Source: Vibrio qingdaonensis
GTDB taxonomy: Bacteria; Pseudomonadota; Gammaproteobacteria; Enterobacterales; Vibrionaceae
Assembly: GCF_026191675.1 (NCBI RefSeq)
Contig: NZ_JAKRRY010000004.1
Span: 1-64,000 of the forward strand
DNA: 64,000 nt
Reading direction: 5' to 3'
Below are positions 8,431-16,516 of the stretch, piece by piece; the first letter of the stretch is position 1, and every line of letters starts with the position of its first letter. Both the position numbers and the translations under genes were made by a program. The notes under the pieces are model-generated. The model had not been told where the DNA came from. It was given only the letters and a program-made list of their open reading frames with translations, and did not search any database.

Positions 8431-9099
8431 ATGGGGCGCATACATAGGATGATTGGTCATCGAAAACATCGTGCAATAAAGCTCGTTCGGTTATTTTTGT
8501 TAGTGATGGTGCTGTCACCATTTTGCTACGGTCATCCACACTCTTGGATAAGCCATACCTTAACTATTCATGGAGAAGGTACTCGTGTAGATAGCCTCGA
8601 AATGGAGTGGGTGTTTGATCCTTTTACCAGTGCTTATGCATTGGATGGCGACTTTTCTATCTTCGAGAGTGAGGAGCGTGCATCACAAGAAGCACGGCGT
8701 TTAATGTCGAATTTGCTTAATACCCATTATTTTACCTATCTGTATCTGAATGGTGAGCCACTTAAGTTTCGAATACCTACATCGTACTCTTTAAAAAAGC
8801 GTGGTAAGAGAATGGTATTGGTATTTTTGCTTCCGCTTTCTAAATCAGTTGAACTTTCCACGCAGAGCTTGGCTATTCAGACTTATGACAACACCTACTT
8901 TATTGATATTGCGTGGAAATCTTCACGGGCGATCAAGCTAGATTCGAGTGTCGCTTCTCAATGTCACGTCGGCTTAGCACAGCCCTCGCCATCGCAAGAC
9001 ATTCAAAATTACGCCATGTCGCTCGCAAGAGACAGCGAAGAAGATGCGGATCTGGGCCAGCACTTTAGCCAAACGGTGAGTATCTATTGTGGTAAATAA
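8431..9099 (+). CDS. zevA: DUF1007 family protein, zinc transporter accessory (ZevA-like)
   Basis: About 222 residues. An in-frame ATG inside the endopeptidase gene (8362) exists, but the ATG at 8431, one base after the upstream stop, is preferred; 8449 is also possible. A hydrophobic signal segment (LVRLFLLVMVLSPFCYG) is followed by HPHSWISHTLTI, the hallmark His-rich start of DUF1007 periplasmic proteins. In Haemophilus the ZevA/ZevB pair takes up zinc. The end overlaps the next gene by 11 bases, which implies translational coupling. It belongs to the Zur-controlled operon. Confidence 0.8.
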   Translation: MGRIHRMIGHRKHRAIKLVRLFLLVMVLSPFCYGHPHSWISHTLTIHGEGTRVDSLEMEWVFDPFTSAYALDGDFSIFESEERASQEARRLMSNLLNTHYFTYLYLNGEPLKFRIPTSYSLKKRGKRMVLVFLLPLSKSVELSTQSLAIQTYDNTYFIDIAWKSSRAIKLDSSVASQCHVGLAQPSPSQDIQNYAMSLARDSEEDADLGQHFSQTVSIYCGK

Positions 9100-10024
9100 T
9101 CGACATCGAATTAAGTTTGCTTGCACGATAGTGCTTTTAAGCGTGTTGCTGATAGGTGGACTGTATTGGATTGCCGAGAACTGGGTTTACCTGCGTTGGA
9201 GTTTTCAATCGCTGCAACGGACGTTGTTAGAGCACCTCACTGACGCCCTTGAAGTGAATCAGCCAGAAGAAGGGGAGCAATGGTTCAGCGTAAGTGGCTG
9301 GAGTGGCTCACAATGGTGGGTGGTTCTTGCGGTTTGTGGCTACGGTTTTGTTCACTCACTGGGTCCTGGTCATGGTAAGTCGGTATTGCTTATTGCTATG
9401 CACGCCTCTAAACCGACGCTACGCCGGATAGCGGGTTTTGCTTTGGCAATCAATGTCGTGCAGGGTCTTAGTACTTGGCTGGTGGCATCTGCCTTGCAGT
9501 GGGTTTTAGTCTTAGGGTTTAAAGACACCATAACGTTAGTGGGCAATCTTAATCAGTGGGTTGGTGCAGGGATGCTCGCAATCGGGCTATTTGGCGTACT
9601 TAAACGAGTGGTATTTTTGTTGAGGCAAAGCGATCAAGTAAAGCAGATTGAACCGTCCATGCTATTTACTAGCAGAGCGTCCAATATTTCGTCGTCCTAT
9701 TGGGTGATGCTGGTTGTGGCGCTTCGGCCATGTCTAAGTACTAGCCTGATATTTCTCTATACCGCTATGTGGTTCGAACAATCCATTGCAAATCTATTGT
9801 TAATTGCCAGCTTTGTGGGCAGTTTTTTATCTTTGCTGTTGGTCTCTATTTTAGCGCTAAGTGTCCAACGCCGTTTTGTCGTTCAAACAAAAGACAACGG
9901 GGCAGAGTCACTAGCGCATCAAAACTGGCAAAGTATAACCGTGCTAGCAATCAACCTCTTTTATATGGGGTTAGGCTGGACATTGTTAGTAAATGCAAAG
10001 GTGACAATGTCACCGATATTCTAG
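9089..10024 (+). CDS. zevB: NiCoT/RcnA-like membrane transporter (ZevB-like zinc transporter)
   Basis: A 311-residue inner-membrane protein with about six helices. The first is at residues 10-28, then a periplasmic loop. The family signature HSLGPGHGKS follows and binds metal, and RPCLSTSLIFL is the second conserved helix motif. It starts with GTG overlapping the stop of the ZevA-like gene. The fold is shared by nickel, cobalt and zinc transporters. Zinc is inferred from the DUF1007 partner and the Zur box. It is the last gene of the operon, with a strong terminator at 10096-10123. Confidence 0.82.
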   Translation: MVNNRHRIKFACTIVLLSVLLIGGLYWIAENWVYLRWSFQSLQRTLLEHLTDALEVNQPEEGEQWFSVSGWSGSQWWVVLAVCGYGFVHSLGPGHGKSVLLIAMHASKPTLRRIAGFALAINVVQGLSTWLVASALQWVLVLGFKDTITLVGNLNQWVGAGMLAIGLFGVLKRVVFLLRQSDQVKQIEPSMLFTSRASNISSSYWVMLVVALRPCLSTSLIFLYTAMWFEQSIANLLLIASFVGSFLSLLLVSILALSVQRRFVVQTKDNGAESLAHQNWQSITVLAINLFYMGLGWTLLVNAKVTMSPIF

Positions 10025-10095
10025 TGGTATGATTTTGAGGTAGTGCTTTAACTTAAGGCGCGGGTCTGTCTCGAGAGACAGGGTTGGCGAATACA

Positions 10096-10123
10096 AAAAC
10101 GCTCTCATGAAAGAGAGCGTTTT
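10096..10123. terminator. Bidirectional terminator between zevB and ylqF
   Basis: AAAACGCTCTC (10096-10106), loop ATGAAA, GAGAGCGTTTT (10113-10123). This is a perfect 11-bp stem with A and T tails on both sides, between convergent genes. Confidence 0.93.
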
Positions 10124-10156
10124 ATTGAGTGACTTTTGAGCGGATAGTGGTATTAA

Positions 10157-11095
10157 CTAGCGCTTATTCTTCAAATAGCGCTTACGGCGTTCTTCTTTTT
10201 TCTTAATTTTCGCTTCTGTCTTACGAGCTTCTTCAATCTCGACTTCAATCAACTCTTTGGTGATCATTTCAGGCAGCTCAAGCGTAATCTGTCCAAGCGT
10301 GCCACTGCGTAGCTCATGCAGCAAAATCTCAGAAGCTTTGTGAAGATTGACACGACCACCGGATTGCAGCGCACCACGCTTCTTACCAATCAACTCCATG
10401 AGTTCTAGGTCAGATTCTGGTAGCTCTTCATCAATTTGGTAGCGATCTTTAAGTCGCTCTGCATAGTACTGCGCAAGGTATTCAACTGTATAAAAGGCCA
10501 CTTCATCGTATTCAATCGCGGTATCTTTTACTGCACCGGTAGCCGCAAGGCGGAATCCACTGTGCGGGTTTTCCACTTTTGGCCACAGTACTCCTGGGGT
10601 ATCAGATAGCACGACCCCATTTTGCAGGTTGATTCGTTGCTGGCGGCGAGTAACCGCAGGCTGGTTACCAGTAACGGCGATAGTGCGACCCGCAAGGCTA
10701 TTAATGATGGTGGATTTACCCACGTTAGGGATACCCATGATCATGGTACGAATGTTTTTACCAATCGCTTCGCGATTTGGAGCCAGCTTTCGACAAAGCT
10801 CAAGGATTTGCTGCACTTCATGCTGATTACTGGTGGTAATCGCAATGGCTTTCACACCTTGCTCTTTTTCTAAGTGTGCAATCCACAACTCAGTTTTTTC
10901 TGGATCGGCTAAGTCACGTTTGTTCAACACTTTAACGACCGGCTTATCGCCTCTTAGGCTCGCTATTGTTGGGTTCTCACTACTAAAAGGGATTCGAGCA
11001 TCAAGGACTTCGATGATGACATCGACTTGCGGAATCACTTCCTCAATTTCTTTAAGTGCCTTGTGCATGTGGCCCGGAAACCATTGAATGGACAT
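10157..11095 (-). CDS. ylqF: Ribosome biogenesis GTPase YlqF/RbgA
   Basis: A 312-residue circularly permuted GTPase. The G4 motif NKRD comes before the G1 P-loop GIPNVGKST, with G3 DTPG after it, as in the YlqF/YawG group. It opens with the family signature IQWFPGHMHKA and ends in a Lys/Arg-rich tail suited to rRNA contact. In Bacillus it acts late in 50S assembly. It is a single gene, convergent with zevB. Confidence 0.93.
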   Translation of the reverse strand: MSIQWFPGHMHKALKEIEEVIPQVDVIIEVLDARIPFSSENPTIASLRGDKPVVKVLNKRDLADPEKTELWIAHLEKEQGVKAIAITTSNQHEVQQILELCRKLAPNREAIGKNIRTMIMGIPNVGKSTIINSLAGRTIAVTGNQPAVTRRQQRINLQNGVVLSDTPGVLWPKVENPHSGFRLAATGAVKDTAIEYDEVAFYTVEYLAQYYAERLKDRYQIDEELPESDLELMELIGKKRGALQSGGRVNLHKASEILLHELRSGTLGQITLELPEMITKELIEVEIEEARKTEAKIKKKEERRKRYLKNKR

Positions 11096-11385
11096 GAATG
11101 AAACCCTCAGTGTTAAATTTTTTGCCCATTTTAGGGGGATCGTAGAGATAGTAAAGGGCTAGCGGTGTTTGATTGCCATTTATTGCTAAGAAAAATCTAG
11201 TAGAGGCTTTGTCTGTGATGTTGAGATACGCCCCGTATTTCGAGTTAAAACAGGCGATTGAAGGGAACTGTATACTTTTGTTCTGCTTTGTTGAGTTGTA
11301 ATGAGCTGTAATAACCCTTTCGTTCCTCTTGTATTAGTTTTTGAAGATAGTTTTTAAAAAAGTAGCAGCCGATAAAGGAATGACC

Positions 11386-11577
11386 ATGAGTCAACAATCA
11401 AACCACATGAGTGTTAATGAGCAAGATGGGTTCTCTGCCAAAGGGATGCAGAACATTCCAGTCTTAGAAACATGGAAAGGCGGGGTTGAGCGGTATAGCA
11501 CAGAGGACAAGCTTAATACGCGACTGAAGAAAAAACCTTCGCTAAGGGTTGCGCTAAAACAGTCGGAAACGGTTTAA
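11386..11577 (+). CDS. Small protein of unknown function preceding the RoxA-like cytochrome
   Basis: 63 residues, not recognised. The ATG at 11386 has AAAGGA six bases upstream. The in-frame ATG at 11380 and a TTG at 11341 are less well placed. It is polar with a basic C-terminal half (STEDKLNTRLKKKPSLRVAL), and has no signal peptide or Cys. It lies 30 bases before the cytochrome gene, so the two are probably co-transcribed. It may be a remnant of a larger partner gene or a true small protein. Confidence 0.55.
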   Translation: MSQQSNHMSVNEQDGFSAKGMQNIPVLETWKGGVERYSTEDKLNTRLKKKPSLRVALKQSETV

Positions 11578-11607
11578 CCCTTTTAACTAACGGAGATAGG
11601 TAAGATT

Positions 11608-13662
11608 ATGAAAATGTGCAATTTTAGTTTGTTGATTGCGGTTTCGATTGGTTTAGTAGCTGGCAGTACCCATGCCGCGGATACTATAGAACAGCAAAAA
11701 ATAGACAGTAGCTTGATAGGAGAAAGGATACTGGCGATGGAGGCAAAGGGTCTACTTGATTTGATTCCGTATCAAACGGGATCCGAACTCGTTTATCCTG
11801 AACCTGTAGCGGATAGTGTTAACGGTGCTGTGAATTTGCAGCAAGGGTGGACACTAGCATCACAGCAAGAATTTTACTATACCACCCAAGGTTCCCAGAT
11901 CCTTCCATATAAGTGGTATTTACACTTAGAGCAGAGTGACAGCGTGGCGCTTTTTCGCAGTGATGCCAATATTCAACAATATGGTTATATCGCGAGTGAG
12001 GCAAGCGAACTGAATCCGGATGGTTTAAGTGTTGGCTTTGCAAAAGATGTGGGTAGCGATGGAAAAGCGTGGGTGGGGTTAACCTGTGCAGCCTGTCATA
12101 CAACGGAAGTTACCTACCAAGATTTGCGAATGCGGATTGATGGTGGGCCGACAATGGCGGATTTTCAGACATTTAATGTCGATTTGGTGGCTGCACTAAC
12201 CGCAACGTTAGCTGATCCTGAAAAATTTTCCCGCTTTGCTGACAACATGTTGCTAGACAAGAATACATCAAGCTCCGAACAAGCGGCATTAAAGAAGGCG
12301 TTGCAGGAACAAATTGTCGTATTGAGTAATCGTAACATGATCAATGTCCCTAACGACCAACAAGTACCCTACGGTTATGGAAGGCTAGACGCGATCGGTG
12401 CGATTTTCAATCAAGTTTTGAGTGTTTTTACTGCTGAGCCGACGAATGCTCGCCCAGCAAATGCGCCAGTCAGTTACCCCTTTATCTGGGGGACGCATCA
12501 GTCTGATTATGTTCAGTGGACGGGATTTGCGCCTAACGGGCCGTTAAGTATTGGAGCTTTGATTCGAAATGGTGGCGAGGTACTTGGGGTTTATGGAAAA
12601 ATCGATATCAATAGCCAGAGTCATGGGCTTGGCTATAGTAGCTCGATAGACTTTAACGGATTGGGCCTATTAGAAGCTCGCGTTGCGCAGCTGAGATCCC
12701 CACAATGGCCGAGTGAAGCAAAGTTAGCGGCATTCCAGATTGATACAGACAAAAGCCAAGCAGGGAAAGCTCTGTATGATAAAGAATGTGCAAGTTGTCA
12801 CACTACTGTTGCGCGTGCTGACGAAGGGCAAAATTACCAAGCCGTGTTAACGCCGCTTTCGGAAATACAAACCGACTCTCAAGAAATCTTAAACTTAGTG
12901 GCGTTGAGAAACGCTGATAACTACCAAGGTCGTAAAGAAGCAATCGTGGCGGGGCCAACGATAGGGTATACCACTCTTGGTCTTAATCCGTTGGTGAATT
13001 CTGTGGTTGGTAGTGCTATCGATCAACTTGAAGATGCCGCACGAGCCGCATTCGTACAGTATATGGGAGGCAAGTTAGCGGCTAATGAGAACAACGGAAT
13101 TAACGTATCTGATAAAGATAAAGCACTCCAGCAAGCAGAAGTGGTCGCTGAGTTTGCGGCTCTCAAAGATGCTTATGGTGAGCTCATTAAGGTGTATAAA
13201 AGGTGTGAGGCGTATCGAGCTGGTTCAACTAAATGTTCTCAAGCGCTTGAGCTCACGATTAAATTGGTGAAAGGCAAGGCGCTAGCCAAAGATATAGACA
13301 GTCAAATAACCCAGTTTTTTGAGTCCCAAAAACCGAGTCCAGTTAACGAAGAAGTCCTAACAGGACAGGTATATAAAGCACGGCCACTTAATGGTATTTG
13401 GGCAACGGCTCCGTATCTACATAATGGGTCAGTATTGAGCTTGATGGAGTTGCTTACTCCGCCAAAAGAACGTTTAAAAACATTCTACGTAGGAAGTCGC
13501 GAACTTGATCCTGTTAACGTGGGTTTCGTCAATGAACAAACGGAGCACTCTTCACTGCTTGATACGTCTTTGTTGGGTAATAATAATCAGGGCCATGTGT
13601 ATGGCACACAACTGTCCGTTCAAGAAAAGCAAACGTTAGTGGAGTATATGAAAACGTTGTAA
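11608..13662 (+). CDS. Secreted di-heme c-type cytochrome (RoxA-like / di-heme peroxidase-like)
   Basis: 684 residues with a signal peptide of about 23 residues ending THAAD. There are two covalent heme sites: CAACH at residues 160-164 and CASCH at 394-398. The second is followed by a cytochrome-c-like domain that ends NGIWATAPYLHNGSVLSL, the loop carrying the family's conserved heme contacts. Size, spacing and the PYLHNGSV motif resemble the RoxA-like cytochromes, which include rubber oxygenases and uncharacterised di-heme peroxidase-like proteins. It should act in the periplasm or outside the cell. The substrate is unknown. A strong terminator follows. Confidence 0.8.
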   Translation: MKMCNFSLLIAVSIGLVAGSTHAADTIEQQKIDSSLIGERILAMEAKGLLDLIPYQTGSELVYPEPVADSVNGAVNLQQGWTLASQQEFYYTTQGSQILPYKWYLHLEQSDSVALFRSDANIQQYGYIASEASELNPDGLSVGFAKDVGSDGKAWVGLTCAACHTTEVTYQDLRMRIDGGPTMADFQTFNVDLVAALTATLADPEKFSRFADNMLLDKNTSSSEQAALKKALQEQIVVLSNRNMINVPNDQQVPYGYGRLDAIGAIFNQVLSVFTAEPTNARPANAPVSYPFIWGTHQSDYVQWTGFAPNGPLSIGALIRNGGEVLGVYGKIDINSQSHGLGYSSSIDFNGLGLLEARVAQLRSPQWPSEAKLAAFQIDTDKSQAGKALYDKECASCHTTVARADEGQNYQAVLTPLSEIQTDSQEILNLVALRNADNYQGRKEAIVAGPTIGYTTLGLNPLVNSVVGSAIDQLEDAARAAFVQYMGGKLAANENNGINVSDKDKALQQAEVVAEFAALKDAYGELIKVYKRCEAYRAGSTKCSQALELTIKLVKGKALAKDIDSQITQFFESQKPSPVNEEVLTGQVYKARPLNGIWATAPYLHNGSVLSLMELLTPPKERLKTFYVGSRELDPVNVGFVNEQTEHSSLLDTSLLGNNNQGHVYGTQLSVQEKQTLVEYMKTL

Positions 13663-13696
13663 CGAAATACTTACTCGTAGCGGTACGCCTATCGTT

Positions 13697-13731
13697 GACA
13701 ATGCTCAGTATTAAATGAGCATTGTCTTTTT
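13697..13731 (+). terminator. Rho-independent terminator of the RoxA-like gene
   Basis: GACAATGCTCA (13697-13707), 8-nt loop, TGAGCATTGTC (13716-13726), then TTTTT. A perfect 11-bp stem. Confidence 0.93.
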
Positions 13732-13804
13732 CATCGATCTCACTTTTTAGTTTGTGAGTTGAAGAAAACAGATTCACAGTAAAAGAATAATAAGGCCCCT
13801 AACC

Positions 13805-13841
13805 AATAAAGACCCACCACCGAATGCATTTGATGGGTCTT
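13805..13841 (-). terminator. Terminator of the secreted phosphatase gene
   Basis: AAGACCCA (13809-13816) pairs with TGGGTCTT (13834-13841), with a 17-nt loop. On the minus strand it is followed by TATTGG. It lies about 10 bases past the stop codon at 13851. Confidence 0.6.
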
Positions 13842-13850
13842 AAGCCTATT

Positions 13851-15719
13851 TTATTGGCAAACCGTACTCCAGCTGTTGTCGCTGCCGGGTATGGTTTGAG
13901 TCCAGTATTTGGCTTGGTAGATACTGTCTTGATACACCATTTTATCACCACTGCTTGCGTGACTCGGGTTACCTTGCCAGTCTAGCTGTGGCCAATTTGG
14001 ATAGACATCAATACCGGTAACGTCGCAAGTACCACCTCCGTTTCCCCCACCAGTATTGCCATCGACTTCACCCGTCACTTTAAGCGTGACAGAAGAGAAG
14101 CTTGAGTAACCTTTTAACATGACAAAGTAAGTATCGGACGTTGGAGTAGTGTATTGGCATGACTCTGCGTTACCGCTTTTATAAGGGCGGCAATCATAGC
14201 GAGTTGAGCTGGCTTTTTGACCCGGGTTAACATAAAGATCGACGTCGCCAGAACCGCCACTGGTAGAAATAGACAGGTTTTTGGTTCCTGCTGGCACAGG
14301 GATAGAGAAGTGAATCTCCGCAGACGATGAACCCGCTAGCCCAGACTTGGTTTCGCCGATGGCTATTTCCTTGGATGTTGGGGGATCAACTGGGCCGCCA
14401 TTACCAGAATCAATAATGCTGAGTCCGTTGGTTGCTTTGCTTAGAACAAGGGAGTCTCCTATGTCACTGGCTGACCACCACTGAATACTTCCGGGCAGCA
14501 TTAATGGGTCGAGGTCTCGCTGTGATTTCGTTAGTGTCTCTGCGCCTGAGCTAAATTGTGCGGTGCGAACCGTGAGTTTTTCTTGCGTGACACTGATAAC
14601 TTTAAACTGCTGGATACTGGCAAAATCGATTGTCCAACTTTTAGGATCATTGGCGGAACGAGCAGGTGCACCCCAACTACCTTCACCAACATAGACGGTC
14701 CCACCCGTTGTCGTGCTAGTAAAGCCAATACCAGAGGGCTTCAGCGCTTGTGTGATTTTATTGATATGAGTGTCAGACTCAACCACAAGGTTAACCCCAT
14801 GATTGTAGAAAAGCTGTGCCCACCAACTCACCAGAATGGTGTTGTCTGACTTTCCGGTGTAATGGGGATACATGGGTTTGTGGTACTGCGCCATTCTCCA
14901 TTTTGCTGAGCCGGCATTTATCGATAAGTCTTGTGAAAGCCACTGGTTCATGCTGTTGGCATGGCTAGACCAGCCACTATTTTTAAATTGACTATTGAGC
15001 GTGTAGACCCGTAGCAATGGCGAGATATTAAATGCGCCGAACGTGTCTTTGGCATCACAGTAATTATCACTATTATAATCTACGCCAAATACCTGACATA
15101 ACGTGTTGTAATTGCGATCTTCGTGATTACCATGAGTGGCGATAAATGGGTAGATGCGTTTGTAAGCCGTGCCTTCGATAACATCATTTGAAAAGGTGAG
15201 TTGCCAATCCGACAAATACTCAGACATTTCACTGGCGGTGTTGGCATTGGTGTAATCGCCGCCATGCATAATAAAAAGAGGTCTTATTTTGGCAACGAGC
15301 TGGTTGCCTTTGCGTCTTGTCGTCCAACCGGTTCGAGTGTCTCCTCCCGCTATCACCGTATAAGGGCTGTTATCGGTAGGGGCAGTTTTGAACCACAGCC
15401 TTTCACCACAGCCACTGCTTGAACAGACACGATAGTAAACGGGAGAGTTGGCGGGCAGTGAAGAGAGGGTGACAAACTCGCTTTCTAGCGTGTTGTCGAA
15501 GGTTGTTGAGGTATGAGGAGACTTTGACTGCCAATTTTGTTCATTGGGCGAAAATCCATAAGTAACATAGTATTCGGCGTTGGTGGTGGGCGTGTAGCCA
15601 ATTGTGGCTTCAAATTGAGGGGAGTTATCCCAAATGAGTCGGTGGTAGATCGCCTCCGCGTTGGCTGAGGAGGAGAGGGTGAATATGATAATAGTCGCAA
15701 GGTAAAATAGCCCCTTCAT
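13851..15719 (-). CDS. Secreted metallophosphoesterase with PPC and chitin-binding-like domains
   Basis: 622 residues. Signal peptide 1-22, an Fn3-like purple-acid-phosphatase N-domain (about 25-110), then a calcineurin-like phosphoesterase core with the metal-ligand motifs GGDTRTG, HGGDYTN, THGNHEDR, QYHKPMY and ESDTHIN. After about residue 450 comes a pre-peptidase C-terminal (PPC) domain (GSGDVDLYVNPG), a Gly/Asn-rich linker, and a final CBM5/12-like module rich in Trp and Tyr (YPNWPQLDWQG, then IYQAKYWTQTIPGSDNSW). It is probably exported by type II secretion and may be held on chitin. AAGGAAA precedes the ATG. The substrate is unknown. Confidence 0.85.
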   Translation of the reverse strand: MKGLFYLATIIIFTLSSSANAEAIYHRLIWDNSPQFEATIGYTPTTNAEYYVTYGFSPNEQNWQSKSPHTSTTFDNTLESEFVTLSSLPANSPVYYRVCSSSGCGERLWFKTAPTDNSPYTVIAGGDTRTGWTTRRKGNQLVAKIRPLFIMHGGDYTNANTASEMSEYLSDWQLTFSNDVIEGTAYKRIYPFIATHGNHEDRNYNTLCQVFGVDYNSDNYCDAKDTFGAFNISPLLRVYTLNSQFKNSGWSSHANSMNQWLSQDLSINAGSAKWRMAQYHKPMYPHYTGKSDNTILVSWWAQLFYNHGVNLVVESDTHINKITQALKPSGIGFTSTTTGGTVYVGEGSWGAPARSANDPKSWTIDFASIQQFKVISVTQEKLTVRTAQFSSGAETLTKSQRDLDPLMLPGSIQWWSASDIGDSLVLSKATNGLSIIDSGNGGPVDPPTSKEIAIGETKSGLAGSSSAEIHFSIPVPAGTKNLSISTSGGSGDVDLYVNPGQKASSTRYDCRPYKSGNAESCQYTTPTSDTYFVMLKGYSSFSSVTLKVTGEVDGNTGGGNGGGTCDVTGIDVYPNWPQLDWQGNPSHASSGDKMVYQDSIYQAKYWTQTIPGSDNSWSTVCQ

Positions 15720-15767
15720 TGTCGTTTCCTTATTGTTTTTAGCTAATTGAGCGTGCTGGTTGTTTAG

Positions 15768-15830
15768 GTTAATAGTTAATAGTTAATAGTTATTAGTGAA
15801 CAGTTAATAGGTGATCGCTAATAGGTAATC
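15768..15830. repeat. Degenerate 7-bp tandem repeat (GTTAATA) x 9
   Basis: Nine consecutive heptamers read GTTAATA x3, GTTATTA, GTGAACA, GTTAATA, GGTGATC, GCTAATA and GGTAATC. The last units run into the 3' end of the DUF1566 gene and supply its stop codon (15818-15820) and final residues. Confidence 0.85.
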
Positions 15831-16516
15831 GTTAAGTGCGAGGTATCGTCAGAGACTAATATGACGAAAGCCGCATTTTGGTATGGCAGTCGTAAGTCGT
15901 TATTATTAAAGAAGTTGACGCTTCTCGCGCCTTTGCCATGGCGGGAATAAATAGCGTCTAGCTTTGGTTCTTTAGTTGCACTCCAGTAATCCCCAGATAG
16001 GATGAAAGGAAAGAAATCAGTATCGATCGTTGCCGTTCCTATTCTATGGCGGGAGGTCCTAATGGAATTGAGTTCGTGATAGGTAGGGAGTCGCCATCGT
16101 GTCGCGCCACATAATTGTTCATTATTGGTGGCATCGACTAAATCTTGGGTATCACATTGCTGCCCAACTAAGTGGCAATCCCCCTTATTGGATGCACCTT
16201 GTATTTTGGTTGTCCCTTTCGGCATTTGTGTGCTTTTTAGGTCGGACTCAAATGGATTGGAATTGATTAACCATGAGTAGGTCCAATTAGCATGATGCAC
16301 TCCTTCATCATCGGTTTTTTTCTCCCAAAGTAGCTTAGTTTTTTGGTCATAAATGCATGACCAAGGGCCTTGCCAAGGCGAGACAAATAAACCGTTGAGT
16401 GAGATTTTAGAATATCGAGTTGATGCGGGTTCGCTAGGTCGTTGATGAGGAAATACGAATAGTCCTATTACGACGAAGACGAATAATAGCAGTGAGCTTA
16501 AGATTCGAAGTTTCAT
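15818..16516 (-). CDS. DUF1566 (Lcl C-terminal-like) domain protein, membrane-anchored
   Basis: 232 residues. An N-terminal hydrophobic segment (residues 5-22) serves as signal or anchor. Residues of about 45-225 hold a DUF1566 fold: TKLLWEKK, then LCGATRWRLPTYHELNSI, then FPFILSGDYWSATKE, with four Cys in the middle that could pair. Its ATG overlaps the stop of the upstream cytochrome gene (ATGA, 16513-16516), so the two are translationally coupled. Function in the family is poorly known. The last residues are coded inside a tandem repeat. Confidence 0.78.
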   Translation of the reverse strand: MKLRILSSLLLFVFVVIGLFVFPHQRPSEPASTRYSKISLNGLFVSPWQGPWSCIYDQKTKLLWEKKTDDEGVHHANWTYSWLINSNPFESDLKSTQMPKGTTKIQGASNKGDCHLVGQQCDTQDLVDATNNEQLCGATRWRLPTYHELNSIRTSRHRIGTATIDTDFFPFILSGDYWSATKEPKLDAIYSRHGKGARSVNFFNNNDLRLPYQNAAFVILVSDDTSHLTITY

